DNA of 64,000 bases from NCBI GenBank assembly GCA_900470195.1, contig UEIJ01000002.1, positions 62,001 to 126,000 of the forward strand. The letters are read 5' to 3'. Of this stretch, positions 7,846 through 17,472 are shown piece by piece (the stretch's first letter is position 1; the number at the start of each line of letters is the position of its first letter). The DNA is from Hyphomicrobiales bacterium. Lineage in GTDB: Bacteria; Pseudomonadota; Alphaproteobacteria; Rhizobiales; Rhizobiaceae. The notes under the pieces are model-generated. The model ran no database searches. It saw nothing but the letters and a program-made list of their open reading frames with translations, and was not told the DNA's origin. The position numbers were made by a program, and so were the translations under genes.

Positions 7846-9228
7846 TCAGCGCGCCGGGTAGCGTTCCTTCAAAAGCTGGTAAAGAGCGCGAATGGCCTGC
7901 GCTTCTCCACCGACCGGAGAGGCAGGCTTTTCGACCGGCACCCAGCCGAAAATGTCGAAATGCGCCCACGCCTTGGCTTTTTCGACAAATTTGCTGAGGA
8001 AGAGGGCTGCCGTTACCGATCCGGCGAAGCCGTCGGTGGTGACATTGTTGATGTCGGCAATCCGCGAGGAGAGTTTTTGCGCATAGGGTTTCCAGAGCGG
8101 CATTCGCCACAGAGGGTCCGCTGTCCTATCCGCGCACCGGGCGATGGAAGCGGCAAGCCCGTCATCATGCGTATAGAATGGCGGCAGGTCTGGACCAAGC
8201 GCGACACGCGCAGCTCCAGTCAGCGTCGCCATGTCGATCACGAGTTCAGGCTCTTCCTCATCGGCAAGTGCCAGCGCGTCGGCGAGGACCAGTCGGCCTT
8301 CCGCATCTGTATTGCCGATTTCGACGGTCAGGCCCTTTCGGCTTTGCAGCACATCCCCCGGCCGGAAGGCATTACCGGCGATCGAATTCTCCACCGCCGG
8401 GATGAGGACCCGCAACCGCACCGGCAGTTGTGCGTCCATGATCATGGAGGCGAGACCCAGCACATTGGCGGCCCCGCCCATGTCCTTCTTCATGAGAAGC
8501 ATTCCGCTTGCCGGCTTGATATCGAGACCGCCGGTGTCGAAGCAGACGCCCTTGCCGACCAGCGTGATTTTCGGATCGCCTGCCTTGCCCCAGCCAAGAT
8601 CGATCAGGCGTGGCGCAATGGCGCCAGCGCGACCGACCGCATGAATCATCGGAAAATTCTTCTTCAGAAGCGCATCGCCTTCGGTGACGGCAATGGCGGC
8701 ATTGTATTTCTTCGCCAGTTCACGGGCGACGTTTTCGAGGGCATCCGGCCCCATATCGTTGGTCGGCGTGTTGATGAGGTCGCGCACCAGCGTCACCGCG
8801 CTGGCGATGCGGCGAATTTCGGCTTCATCCGCGCCATCCGGCAGGGCCAGGCGAATCGCCTTGCCGTTTGCCTTGCGATAACGCGCAAAATTATAGCCGC
8901 CCATCAGGAAGCCCAGAACCGCGAGCGCTGCATCGTCGACTGCGCCTTCTATATGCCAGTCTCCTTCGGGAAGGCTGCGCGCAAGCTTTCCCGCCAGAAG
9001 CTGCGACTGGCCGCCTATTTCCCCGTCGCCTGTTCCAAAAAGAGCGCCAGATACCGAACTGTCCGCGCCGGGGAGAGCGAGGACCCGTCCGGCGTCGCCG
9101 TCAAAGCCATTGGCCTTGGCCCACGCAATTGCCTCAGGAGGAAGGCCGGAAGTTTCCAGCCCGCCTTTCGGCGTAAACCAGATCGGACGGCTTTGTTCGG
9201 ATTTTCGGGAAAGAAGTTCGACAGACAT
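7846..9228 (-). CDS. Leucyl aminopeptidase family (M17) metallopeptidase
   Basis: This 460-residue cytoplasmic aminopeptidase removes N-terminal residues from peptides using two metal ions. The M17 signature NTDAEGRLVLADAL is intact, and the metal-binding lysine and aspartate stand in LVGKGVCFDTGGLDIKP and MKKDMGGAANVLG. The N-terminal macro-type domain is shorter and more divergent than in PepA, so it is closer to the PepB-like rhizobial group. The frame remains open for 38 codons upstream, but the ATG at 9226-9228 has AAAGAG in front and starts MSVELLSRKSEQ. Confidence 0.9.
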   Translation of the reverse strand: MSVELLSRKSEQSRPIWFTPKGGLETSGLPPEAIAWAKANGFDGDAGRVLALPGADSSVSGALFGTGDGEIGGQSQLLAGKLARSLPEGDWHIEGAVDDAALAVLGFLMGGYNFARYRKANGKAIRLALPDGADEAEIRRIASAVTLVRDLINTPTNDMGPDALENVARELAKKYNAAIAVTEGDALLKKNFPMIHAVGRAGAIAPRLIDLGWGKAGDPKITLVGKGVCFDTGGLDIKPASGMLLMKKDMGGAANVLGLASMIMDAQLPVRLRVLIPAVENSIAGNAFRPGDVLQSRKGLTVEIGNTDAEGRLVLADALALADEEEPELVIDMATLTGAARVALGPDLPPFYTHDDGLAASIARCADRTADPLWRMPLWKPYAQKLSSRIADINNVTTDGFAGSVTAALFLSKFVEKAKAWAHFDIFGWVPVEKPASPVGGEAQAIRALYQLLKERYPAR

Positions 9229-9585
9229 GATGCTCTTTCTGGCCAGTAAGCGCTGTCCGGCAAAAGCGCTGGGATTTTGTCGGAAGTTCATAAAAACAAG
9301 CTGATAGCGCATGCCGAAAAGTGTGAAACGATTTTCGGACAAGATGCGCTAAAACAAACGGATAGCGCGATTATTGCCGTGCGGAAACCAAAACCGCAAT
9401 CGCTTTGTTAACCAATTATTAGGGTTAACAGATTATTGATTTATCAGGAATTGGGCTTGAGGGGGCATGGGCGCATCGTCCGGCCTAAAGCATGGTCTCC
9501 CGAGAGGTTTCGGGATGAAGACATGCATGAGAACAAGAGACTAGAGCATGTTGGATGCACGACACGCTTTAGCAGGAGAGGCGGG
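9229..9585. other. Divergent gap with a dispersed repeat
   Basis: This 357-bp region between the aminopeptidase and tadD contains repeat copy 1 (9307-9369). It also has a pair of GTTAAC sites around an AT-rich centre near 9407-9428 and a small CCCGA/TCGGG hairpin near 9500. The frame upstream of tadD stays open to 9436, but composition and the strong ribosome site at 9571-9580 argue that it is untranslated leader. Confidence 0.5.
9307..9369. repeat. Dispersed imperfect palindrome, copy 1
   Basis: The 43-bp core (9307-9349) has arms GCGCATgCCGAAAA and TTTTCGGacaaGATGCGC around GTGTGAAACGA, with a tail AAAACAAAC...AGCGC. The same core recurs at 22174, 43571 and 51423. It lies in the leader between the aminopeptidase and tadD. 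Confidence 0.85.
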
Positions 9586-10392
9586 ATGCTGAACATCGCT
9601 CGAAAAGACGCTATCGCAACACGTCTGGGCTTCGCCTGCATTCTTTCAGCATTGCTTCTTTCCGGCTGCACATCCGTCGACCGGACGACAACGGGCTCGG
9701 TCCGTCGCGCAGCAACGGTCGCCACTTTCGATCACATGAACGATGCGCAGCTTGCAGCCATGGCTGGGCGGCTCGGCGCGCAGTATGAACGTAATCCCAA
9801 GGATCGCCAGACGGCGCTCAACTATGCCAATGTGCTGACGCGTCTTGGCCGCAACGATCAGGCGTTGGCGGTCATGCGGGCGCTCGTCATTGTCTACCCG
9901 AAGGATCAGGCTGTTCTTGCCGCCTATGGCAAGGCGCTGGCCGGTGCAGGCCAGTTTGACGGAGCGCTCGACGCCGTTCGCCGCGCGCAGAACCCGGCCT
10001 ATCCAGATTGGAAACTGGTTTCCGCTGAAGGCGCCATTCTCGACCAGATGGGCAAGCGGGAAGAAACCCGTGCGACCTACCAAAAGGCACTGCAGCTCCA
10101 GCCGAATGAACCGTCGATCATCTCCAATATGGGGATGTCCTATCTTCTGGCGGGTGATGCGCGGACAGCGGAAACCTATTTTAAACAGGCAGCAGCCGCG
10201 CCCGGCGCCGACAGCCGCGTGCGCCAGAATCTCGCTTTGTCGGTCGGTCTGCAAGGCCGCTTTCAGGAAGCCGAGGCGATTGCCGCGCAAGAGATTTCTC
10301 CGCAACAGGCCAAGGCCAATACGGATTATCTTCGTTCCATGCTCGCGCAGCAGAACTCCTGGAACATGCTCAAGGACAAGCCGAAGGGCTGA
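9586..10392 (+). CDS. tadD: Tad pilus assembly lipoprotein TadD (TPR protein)
   Basis: This 268-residue outer-membrane lipoprotein is thought to act as pilotin or assembly factor for the Tad secretin. The lipobox is LLLSGC with the lipidated cysteine at residue 28. Tetratricopeptide repeats follow: QTALNYANVLTRLGRNDQAL, AVLAAYGKALAGAGQFDGAL and PSIISNMGMSYLLAGDARTA. The frame opens earlier, at 9436, but the ATG at 9586 follows AGGAGAGG and gives a proper signal peptide. It converges on tadC with an 11-bp gap. Confidence 0.9.
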   Translation: MLNIARKDAIATRLGFACILSALLLSGCTSVDRTTTGSVRRAATVATFDHMNDAQLAAMAGRLGAQYERNPKDRQTALNYANVLTRLGRNDQALAVMRALVIVYPKDQAVLAAYGKALAGAGQFDGALDAVRRAQNPAYPDWKLVSAEGAILDQMGKREETRATYQKALQLQPNEPSIISNMGMSYLLAGDARTAETYFKQAAAAPGADSRVRQNLALSVGLQGRFQEAEAIAAQEISPQQAKANTDYLRSMLAQQNSWNMLKDKPKG

Positions 10393-10403
10393 ACCCTCTT
10401 AAA

Positions 10404-11405
10404 TCAGTTGCCGCCGAACAATCCGCCTTGCGCCGAAATCTGGATGAAGGCCGGACCAAGGATGACGATAAAGAGCACGGGCAGGAAGAAAACGATCATC
10501 GGAACGGTGAGTTTCGGCGGCAGGGCCGCAGCCTTCTTTTCGGCTTCCAGCAGACGCAGGTCGCGGCTTTCCTGAGAAAGCGTGCGCAGCGCCTGCGCAA
10601 CCGGCGTGCCGTAACGCTCTGCCTGAATCAGTGCCTGCGTGACCGATTTCACCGGGTCCAGACCGGTGCGATTGGCGAGATTTTCATAGGCCTGACGGCG
10701 TTCCGGCAGGAAGGAAAGCTCGGCATTGGTCAGCATCAGTTCTTCGGCCAGCTCGACGGACTGGATGCCGATTTCGTCGGCCACCCGGCGAAAGGCAGCT
10801 TCCGTGGACATGCCCGATTCAACGCAGATCAACATCAGGTCGAGCGCATCGGGCCACGCCCGACGGATGGACTGCTTGCGCTTGGTTGCGCGGTTCGAGA
10901 CATAGAGGTTGGGCGCGTAAAAGCCAGCATAGCCAGCAAAAATGCAGACGAGAAGGCGGACGAAGAAGGTTTGATCGGGGAGCACGCCAAGCATGAAAAT
11001 GTAGATGGCGGCAACAGTCATTGCCGCGAAAGGCAGCACGAAACGCAGGAACAGGAAAATGTTGAGCGGGTTTTGCCCTCTGAAGCCCGCCTGCCTGAGC
11101 GAAGCGATTGTCTTTTCGTCGGCCAGCGCGCGTTTGAGATCGAGCCTTTCCACGAATTCCCGGATGCCCTGCTTCTGTTGATGACGCAGACTGCTGCGAC
11201 GGTCGCTTTCGGCTGCAAGGCGGGCCCGCTCGCGCGAGCGAATGGCCTCGCGCTCGGTGGCGACCGATTTCATGCGCGATTTGAGCGCGTTTCCGCTCAG
11301 TACCGGCAGGAGGATGGTCACCACGGTTGCAAAAACCGCGACCGTAATCAGCGCGCCGATCAGAAACTGCGGATCGGACAATTTCTGTGTGAGGAGAGAA
11401 AACAT
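10404..11405 (-). CDS. tadC: Tad pilus inner-membrane platform protein TadC
   Basis: This 333-residue polytopic protein carries a type II secretion F domain (about residues 185-310, PDALDLMLICVESGMSTEAAF onward). With TadB it forms the inner-membrane platform that couples the TadA ATPase to pilin extrusion. Hydrophobic segments are visible near residues 15-38, 120-165 and 300-325. It is the last gene of the minus-strand cluster, 10 bp after tadB. Confidence 0.93.
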   Translation of the reverse strand: MFSLLTQKLSDPQFLIGALITVAVFATVVTILLPVLSGNALKSRMKSVATEREAIRSRERARLAAESDRRSSLRHQQKQGIREFVERLDLKRALADEKTIASLRQAGFRGQNPLNIFLFLRFVLPFAAMTVAAIYIFMLGVLPDQTFFVRLLVCIFAGYAGFYAPNLYVSNRATKRKQSIRRAWPDALDLMLICVESGMSTEAAFRRVADEIGIQSVELAEELMLTNAELSFLPERRQAYENLANRTGLDPVKSVTQALIQAERYGTPVAQALRTLSQESRDLRLLEAEKKAAALPPKLTVPMIVFFLPVLFIVILGPAFIQISAQGGLFGGN

Positions 11406-11415
11406 ATCCGGTGCC

Positions 11416-12426
11416 TCACATATCGAAGTTGATCATGTTCTTCATGATGAAGATGCCGGTCAGCATCAGCACGGCTGCGATGCCCAGCAGCATATGGCCA
11501 GTCGATGACGTGAAAAGCAGCGTCATATAGAGCGGGCTTGTCAGATAGACGAGAACCATGACGATGAAGGGCAAGGCGCCGATAATCGCAGCTGAAGCCT
11601 TGGCTTCCATGGAAAGCGCATTGACCTTCGCCTTCATCTTCTTGCGGTCGCGCAGAACCTTTGAAAGATTGTTGAGCGCCTCGGAAAGATTGCCGCCCGC
11701 CTGTGCCTGTATCTGGATGACGATAGCGAAGAAGTTGGTTTCCGGGCAGGGCATGGAATCGGGCATCTTGCCGACCGCTTCGGGGATGGAAAGCCCGATC
11801 TGCTGTGCTTCGACGACCTTCTTGAACTCGCTCTTGACCGGTTCCACCGCCTCGCTCGCAATGAGCCGCAAGCCGTCATTGAGCGGAAGCCCGGCGCGGG
11901 TAGCGCGCACGATGACATCGAGCGCGTTGGGAAATTCCTCGAGAAATTTCTTCAGCCGCTGCTTGCGCTTTTGCAGCACAAACCAGCGCGGCAGACCGAA
12001 GAAGCCGGCAATCGCTACACCGGGAAGGAAAAGCAGCGGCGCGCCGAAGAGCAGCGCGATGAAAGTGGCGAAAAATGCCGAGGCACCGGAATAAAGATAG
12101 AATTTCTGCAAGGTGAGATTGAGCCCCGCCTGCGTCAGCAGGATGCGGAGCGGCGGGTATTTCTGGTTCTTCTCACGCTGCTTCTGCCGGGCTTCCAGAT
12201 CCTTGATATTGTCCTGCAGCTGTTTGCGGCGCTTCTGGATGTCGGCGTTTCTGTCGCGCTCGCTGCGTGTTATCGCCCGTTCCGAACCGCTGTTGCGCAC
12301 GGTTTCAAGACGCCGTGTTGCATGGTTCTTCTTGCCGAGCTTGTCATAGAAGAGTGCGTAGAACAAAGCAGCACAAGCGACGACGGCAAGCACCACGAAC
12401 ATCACAATGCTGGCGGGCCCCGTCAT
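11416..12426 (-). CDS. tadB: Tad pilus inner-membrane platform protein TadB
   Basis: This 336-residue partner of TadC has an N-terminal membrane segment (IVMFVVLAVVACAALFYALF), a charged coiled region (residues about 45-90, rich in K, E and Q) and a C-terminal T2SF domain (FPNALDVIVRATRAGLPLND; QAGGNLSEALNNLSKVLRD). Its start overlaps the cpaF stop by 4 bases, indicating coupled translation. It works in the inner membrane. Confidence 0.93.
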   Translation of the reverse strand: MTGPASIVMFVVLAVVACAALFYALFYDKLGKKNHATRRLETVRNSGSERAITRSERDRNADIQKRRKQLQDNIKDLEARQKQREKNQKYPPLRILLTQAGLNLTLQKFYLYSGASAFFATFIALLFGAPLLFLPGVAIAGFFGLPRWFVLQKRKQRLKKFLEEFPNALDVIVRATRAGLPLNDGLRLIASEAVEPVKSEFKKVVEAQQIGLSIPEAVGKMPDSMPCPETNFFAIVIQIQAQAGGNLSEALNNLSKVLRDRKKMKAKVNALSMEAKASAAIIGALPFIVMVLVYLTSPLYMTLLFTSSTGHMLLGIAAVLMLTGIFIMKNMINFDM

Positions 12427-13907
12427 GCATTGGCCCTTTCCATGCTGTCGAGCACGGAGGCAAGGCGGCTGTCCTCATTATAGTAGCGGGCGCGTTCCCA
12501 GAAGGCGGGACGCCCGATACCGGTCGAGCTATGGCTGCCGAGAATGCGGCCGGAAGCGTCTTCCCCCTTGATATCGTAGAGAACGAGGTCCTGGGTGGTG
12601 ATGACGTCGCCTTCCAGTCCCACCACTTCCGTAATATGGGTGATGCGGCGCGAGCCGTCGCGCAGGCGTGCCGCCTGGATGATGATGTCGACGGAACCGA
12701 CGATGATCTCGCGCACCGTCTTTTGCGGCAGCACATAGCCGCCCATGGCGATCATGGCCTCCATGCGGTTGAGGCATTCGCGCGGGCTGTTGGCATGGAT
12801 GGTGCCCATCGAACCGTCGTGACCCGTATTCATGGCTTGCAGGAGGTCGAACACTTCGGGACCGCGCACTTCGCCGACGATGATGCGTTCGGGACGCATA
12901 CGCAGGCAATTCTTCACCAGGTCGCGCATGGTGACTTCGCCTTCGCCTTCAAGATTGGGCGGGCGGGTTTCCAGACGCACGACATGGGGCTGCTGCAATT
13001 GCAGTTCTGCCGAGTCTTCACAGGTGATGATGCGCTCGTGCGTGTCGATATAGCGTGTCAGGCAATTCAGAAGCGTGGTCTTGCCTGAACCCGTGCCGCC
13101 GGAAATGATGACATTGCAGCGCACGCGGCTGATGATTTGCAGCAGTTCCGCCCCGGCATTGGATATGGCGCCGAATCGCACCAGCTGGTCGAGCGTCAGC
13201 TTGTCCTTGCGGAATTTTCGGATGGTCAGGGTAGGGCCGTCAAGCGACAGCGGGGGCGCGATGACGTTGACGCGGGAACCGTCCGGCAGGCGGGCGTCGC
13301 AGATCGGGCTCGATTCGTCGACGCGGCGTCCCACCTGGCTCACGATACGCTGGCAGATGTTGAGAAGCTGCTGGTTGTCGCGGAATCGGATGCCGGTTTC
13401 CTGCAGCAGGCCGTCCACTTCGATATAGGTGCGGCGCGAACCGTTCACCATGATGTCGGCAATGTCGTCGCGGGAGAGAAGCGGCTCCAGCGGACCATAG
13501 CCCAGCACGTCGTTGCAGATGTCGTCGAGCAGTTCCTCCTGCTCGGCAATCGACATGACGAGGTTCTTGATGGCGATGATGTCATTGACGATGTCGCGGA
13601 TTTCCTCGCGCGCGGCATCGGGCGCCATGCGGGACAATTGCGACAGATCGATCGTATCGATCAGCGCCGAGAAGACCTGCGATTTGGTGTCGTAATAGCT
13701 TTCGGTTTTTTCGCGTCCCTGGGTGCTGGATTGACGCGTACTGGTCTGCCCCGACGCTTTGGGGGGCGTGACCGGTGGGGCAGCCTGCATGCGAGATGGC
13801 TGCACGACCGGCGCGGGCATGGCAGCGGGCGCGGCAGGTTTGGGCGCGGGCGGTCGCGTTCCGCTTTCCGGCCTGTTTCCCGTATCGTTGCCTCTTCTGC
13901 CGAACAT
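12423..13907 (-). CDS. cpaF: Tad pilus assembly ATPase CpaF/TadA
   Basis: This 494-residue cytoplasmic hexameric ATPase of the type II/IV secretion family drives pilus assembly. A proline/alanine-rich, poorly ordered stretch (residues about 15-60) precedes the N-terminal domain. Walker A is GGTGSGKT at 270-277. The Asp/His boxes and a Walker-B-like region are in [19 protein letters not shown] and [18 protein letters not shown]. It overlaps tadB by 4 bases and lies 12 bp after the cpaE homologue. Confidence 0.95.
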   Translation of the reverse strand: MFGRRGNDTGNRPESGTRPPAPKPAAPAAMPAPVVQPSRMQAAPPVTPPKASGQTSTRQSSTQGREKTESYYDTKSQVFSALIDTIDLSQLSRMAPDAAREEIRDIVNDIIAIKNLVMSIAEQEELLDDICNDVLGYGPLEPLLSRDDIADIMVNGSRRTYIEVDGLLQETGIRFRDNQQLLNICQRIVSQVGRRVDESSPICDARLPDGSRVNVIAPPLSLDGPTLTIRKFRKDKLTLDQLVRFGAISNAGAELLQIISRVRCNVIISGGTGSGKTTLLNCLTRYIDTHERIITCEDSAELQLQQPHVVRLETRPPNLEGEGEVTMRDLVKNCLRMRPERIIVGEVRGPEVFDLLQAMNTGHDGSMGTIHANSPRECLNRMEAMIAMGGYVLPQKTVREIIVGSVDIIIQAARLRDGSRRITHITEVVGLEGDVITTQDLVLYDIKGEDASGRILGSHSSTGIGRPAFWERARYYNEDSRLASVLDSMERANA

Positions 13908-13919
13908 GTTTCCCTGCCG

Positions 13920-15206
13920 TTACTTGGTCTTGCGTGCAAACTTGCCGAGAAGGCTCGATATGCCGCTCTTCTTGCGCGGTTGCACATCGGCCCTGCCGGT
14001 CACGACATGCGCAATGTGGCTGATGGCTTCGGCAACCGGGCTTTCCGGATTGGTCTCCGCGATCATCCGGCCATTATTGGCTGCATTGCCGAAAAGCAGC
14101 GGATCGAAATCGATGGTGGCGATCGGATCAATGCCGAGCGGCTCGGAAAAATCGGCGAGTGCTATTTCCGGCCGTTTCGGAATGCCCATCTGGTTCAGGA
14201 CGAGATGCGGTTTCACATCGTTGGGGCGCAACTGCGCCAGCGTGTCGAGGAGGTTCTTCGTATTGCGAAGATTGGCAAGATCTGGCGTAGCGACGATCAC
14301 GACTTCATCGACGCGCATCAAGGTCGTCCGCGTCCATCCGCTCCAGCCATGCGCCACGTCCAGCACGACCAGCGGAGAATTGCGCTGGGCAACGTCGATC
14401 AGTTCGGCAAAGGCATCTTCCGTGAAATCGAATGTCCGCTCCAGGCTCGAAGGTGCGGCGAGGATCGACAGATGGTCGCCATATTGGACGAGCAGCCGGT
14501 CGAGATAAACCTCGTCAATGCGTTCCGGCGAAAAGACGGCATCGGCAATGCCGAGCGTCGGATCCTGATCGAAATTGATATTGGCCGTGCCGAAGGGGAG
14601 GTCCATGTCCGCCAGCACGACATCGTGCCGGAACATATTGGAGATCGACCAGGCGACATTATGGGCGATGGTCGACGCGCCTACGCCGCCTTTCGCGCCG
14701 ATGAAGGCGACGGAACGGCCAAGCGGTTCCGCACCGGGATCGAGGAAGATCGAAGATACGATGGCCAGAATGTCGGCGAGCGACACAGGCGCCACGATAT
14801 ATTCCGAGACGCCCCGGCGCAGCAATTCGCGGTAGAGCCAGACCTCGTTGGAATGACCGATGACCATGACCTTCGAGCCGGGATCGCACACTTCCGACAA
14901 TTGTTGCAGTTCTTCAAGCAGCACATTGGGTTCTGAAGCCGATTCGACAATGATCAGATTGGGTGTCGAGGCGGTCTGATAGAATTCGATTGCAGCCGCA
15001 ATGCCGCCCATCATGACCTTCAGATGGGTTTTAGCCATGCGCCGGTCGCCGCCTGCTCGTTCGATGGGAATGGCCACGCTTTCGTTCACGCAGAATGCCT
15101 GGATGGAAATGCGCGGAATAGGGCGCACATTTTCGAGCATGATCGGCGCACGACCTGTTTCCGGGCCTAGTGCTTCTTCCTCCGGTTCGAACGCGAAGTT
15201 GCTCAT
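13920..15206 (-). CDS. cpaE: Tad pilus localisation ATPase-like CpaE/TadZ
   Basis: This 428-residue protein of the MinD/ParA superfamily positions the Tad machine at the cell pole. A receiver-like N-terminal domain (about residues 60-160: PNLIIVESASEPNVLLEEL, SKVMVIGHSNEVWLYRELL) precedes the deviant Walker motif FIGAKGGVGASTIAHN and the switch region VVLADMDLPFGTANINF. CpaE/TadZ proteins often have atypical Walker lysines and may hydrolyse ATP poorly. The C-terminus is basic. It sits between cpaD and cpaF. Confidence 0.93.
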   Translation of the reverse strand: MSNFAFEPEEEALGPETGRAPIMLENVRPIPRISIQAFCVNESVAIPIERAGGDRRMAKTHLKVMMGGIAAAIEFYQTASTPNLIIVESASEPNVLLEELQQLSEVCDPGSKVMVIGHSNEVWLYRELLRRGVSEYIVAPVSLADILAIVSSIFLDPGAEPLGRSVAFIGAKGGVGASTIAHNVAWSISNMFRHDVVLADMDLPFGTANINFDQDPTLGIADAVFSPERIDEVYLDRLLVQYGDHLSILAAPSSLERTFDFTEDAFAELIDVAQRNSPLVVLDVAHGWSGWTRTTLMRVDEVVIVATPDLANLRNTKNLLDTLAQLRPNDVKPHLVLNQMGIPKRPEIALADFSEPLGIDPIATIDFDPLLFGNAANNGRMIAETNPESPVAEAISHIAHVVTGRADVQPRKKSGISSLLGKFARKTK

Positions 15207-15215
15207 GGCGCCCTC

Positions 15216-15935
15216 TTAATACTCGGCCTGTTGGCTGCGGATTTCCTGCCAGTTGTCCGTCTGTGCAGGCGACATTTTCACATAGCCCTGATTGCCGTTG
15301 AGCCGTGCCGTCGCGCGATCCGAATCGATTGGCGACATGGTGCGCGGCCCCAGAAGATCGGCGGGATTGGCTACCTGCGCGGCCAGATTGTTCTGCGAGG
15401 CGCAGCCGAAATTGGCGTAGTGCTTGTTTTCAGGTGTGCTGGCGAGGTCATCCGGCCAGCGACCGCACGGCGTCGTGCCAGCCGTTATCGCATAATAGCT
15501 GATGCGGATTGGCGCGGCCGCGTCCGGGCTTTCGACCGGATAGTTTTCAATGGCAATATTGTTCGCCTTGATGCCGCTGCGCCGCAGTGTTGCCGAAACT
15601 TCTGTGCTCAGCCGATAGGCTGCGGCCTGATTGGACGCGCCCGAAGGCACCAGAACATAAAGCATGCCGGAGCCGTTGCGCCGGTAGTTTGCGATTGCGC
15701 CCTGAACGATGCCGCGCTGCGTCGGGCTGAGCTTCCGGTCGGCCTGTGCGATCGGAATATCGGTAACCTGCTCCCGCTCCGCAATGGTGATCGGGTGGTT
15801 GGTGCGGTAATCGTCCGGCAGCGCACCCACGGTGATGTGCTGGCGGTTCGCGCAGCCTGCAAGAAGGGCCAGCGACAGGGCAACGAGTGCTGATCGGGTG
15901 GAAATCCTGCAAAAGCTTCTGACTGAATAGGTCAT
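15216..15935 (-). CDS. cpaD: Tad pilus lipoprotein CpaD
   Basis: This 239-residue outer-membrane lipoprotein of the CpaD/RcpB family assists the CpaC secretin. The signal peptide ends in the lipobox SLALLAGC (lipidated Cys28). Family features include the DDYRTNHPITIAERE segment and the C-terminal CGRWPDDLASTPENKHYANFGCASQNNLAAQV region with two cysteines. The frame opens 52 codons upstream inside cpaC, but the ATG at 15933-15935 gives the signal peptide. It lies 13 bp downstream of cpaC. Confidence 0.93.
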   Translation of the reverse strand: MTYSVRSFCRISTRSALVALSLALLAGCANRQHITVGALPDDYRTNHPITIAEREQVTDIPIAQADRKLSPTQRGIVQGAIANYRRNGSGMLYVLVPSGASNQAAAYRLSTEVSATLRRSGIKANNIAIENYPVESPDAAAPIRISYYAITAGTTPCGRWPDDLASTPENKHYANFGCASQNNLAAQVANPADLLGPRTMSPIDSDRATARLNGNQGYVKMSPAQTDNWQEIRSQQAEY

Positions 15936-15948
15936 GATCTGTCCCCGC

Positions 15949-17472
15949 TCACTTGTAGATATAACCGACGACGCCGTTGTAGCGACCGGGTGGCACTTTG
16001 GTTTCCATCGTTCCGTAAACGCGATTGACCTTGCCGAGGATGTATCCCGCGCCATCGCTGGCGGGGTTGAGATTGTCGTCAGGCCGCGCAAGCTGCTGGC
16101 GGGCGACCGGTCGCGCCAGATATGGCGTGACGATCACCACCAGTTCGGATTCGTTGCGGATGAAATCTTTGCTGCGGAACAGCGCGCCAAGGACCGGAAT
16201 TTTGGTGAGGCCCGGAAAGCCCGAAACCGACTGGCGCACTTCATCGCGGATCAAGCCGCCGATCATCATGGAACCGCCGGACGGAAGTTCGACCGTCGTG
16301 TCGGCGACGCGCTTTCGCAGCGACAGGACGCTCGCGCCCACGCCTTCCATCTTGTTTGTCGTGCCCGCACCTTCCGTCGTCGGCTCAGAGACGGACGTTC
16401 TGATTTTCAGGCTGATGCGTCCCGGCCCCAGCACGGTCGGCATGAATTCCAGACCGATGCCGTAATTGATCTTGGCCAGCTGATTGGTGCGTTTTCCGTC
16501 GTCGTCATAGGTCACGCTGTTGATGACGTTATATTCGCCGCCGACATTGAAAGCCGCCTTTTCACCGGAGATTGCGGTCAAGGTAGGCTCGGCGAGGGTC
16601 TTCATCACGCCTGCCGATTCCATCGCCCGCAGATAGGCGGAAAAGTTGCTCGTCGCGAGGCCGAACCCGGTATCGGAAAGGTTGTTGCCAATGGCGCCTG
16701 CGATATTCTCGGAAATTCCGCCATAGGAAATGCCGTTCGAAACGCCGCTGCCCGTCATGTTGACGCCAAGCTGCTTCATGACGGAGCGGCTGACCTCGGC
16801 GACGGTGACTTTCAATGTCACCTGATCTTCGCCGACGATGGTGAGCATATTGACGATGGCGCTCTCGCGGCGGCCTCGGTCGGGATTGTTGATGGCCACA
16901 CCGCCGCCATCCGTTGGCGCGGATGCAGTCGTGGTGAACTGACCAGTTGTTGCTTCGCCACCGGAAACGAAAAGACCGGCAAGCTTCGCCGCCTTAGCCG
17001 AATCCTGCGGGGTCTGTACCGTTCCGGTCAGCACCACATTATCGTTGATCAGTTCGACGCGAATGTCGGAACCCGGAATAAGGCGCTTCAATTGGGACGA
17101 AAGCCCGCTCACGTCCCGCTCGATTTCGACATCAATGGACGCGACCTGTTCGCCGTTCGGACCGAAAACGAAGATATTGGTCTGTCCGACCTGCTTGCCG
17201 AAAAGATAGATGCGCCGCGACGTGCGCGTCACCGCATCGGCTATTGCCGGATTGGAGACGAGAACGTCATAGGCATCCTGCGGAAGGTCGAGAACCACCG
17301 ACTTGTTGAGCCCGAGCTTGATCGTCTGTGAACGCTGCTGGCTGCCTACCTTGACGATGCCAGCCGCCGCCATTGCGGCCATGTCGGCAAGCGGCAGGGA
17401 AAAGGCCGCCAGCGCACTGGCAAACAGTGCGATCTTTGCGGAATACGGGCGCACGCGGTTTGTCTTTCTCAT
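15949..17472 (-). CDS. cpaC: Tad pilus outer-membrane secretin CpaC/RcpA
   Basis: This 507-residue secretin forms the outer-membrane channel. It has a signal peptide (residues about 12-37) and the N-terminal pilus/flagella domain (TIKLGLNKSVVLDLPQDAYD...VSNPAIADAV). A BON-like domain follows (DIRVELINDNVVLTGTVQTP), then the secretin core with VAEVSRSVMKQLGVN and VELPSGGSMMIGGLI. It overlaps cpaB by 4 bases. A stand-alone copy of the N-terminal domain type is encoded at 19484-19903. Confidence 0.95.
   Translation of the reverse strand: MRKTNRVRPYSAKIALFASALAAFSLPLADMAAMAAAGIVKVGSQQRSQTIKLGLNKSVVLDLPQDAYDVLVSNPAIADAVTRTSRRIYLFGKQVGQTNIFVFGPNGEQVASIDVEIERDVSGLSSQLKRLIPGSDIRVELINDNVVLTGTVQTPQDSAKAAKLAGLFVSGGEATTGQFTTTASAPTDGGGVAINNPDRGRRESAIVNMLTIVGEDQVTLKVTVAEVSRSVMKQLGVNMTGSGVSNGISYGGISENIAGAIGNNLSDTGFGLATSNFSAYLRAMESAGVMKTLAEPTLTAISGEKAAFNVGGEYNVINSVTYDDDGKRTNQLAKINYGIGLEFMPTVLGPGRISLKIRTSVSEPTTEGAGTTNKMEGVGASVLSLRKRVADTTVELPSGGSMMIGGLIRDEVRQSVSGFPGLTKIPVLGALFRSKDFIRNESELVVIVTPYLARPVARQQLARPDDNLNPASDGAGYILGKVNRVYGTMETKVPPGRYNGVVGYIYK

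Noticed and set aside
13137..14936. 599-codon open frame on the plus strand across cpaF and cpaE
   Set aside because: It is antisense to two well-supported Tad genes with intact motifs. Long antisense frames are common in GC-rich DNA and the translated product has no family features.
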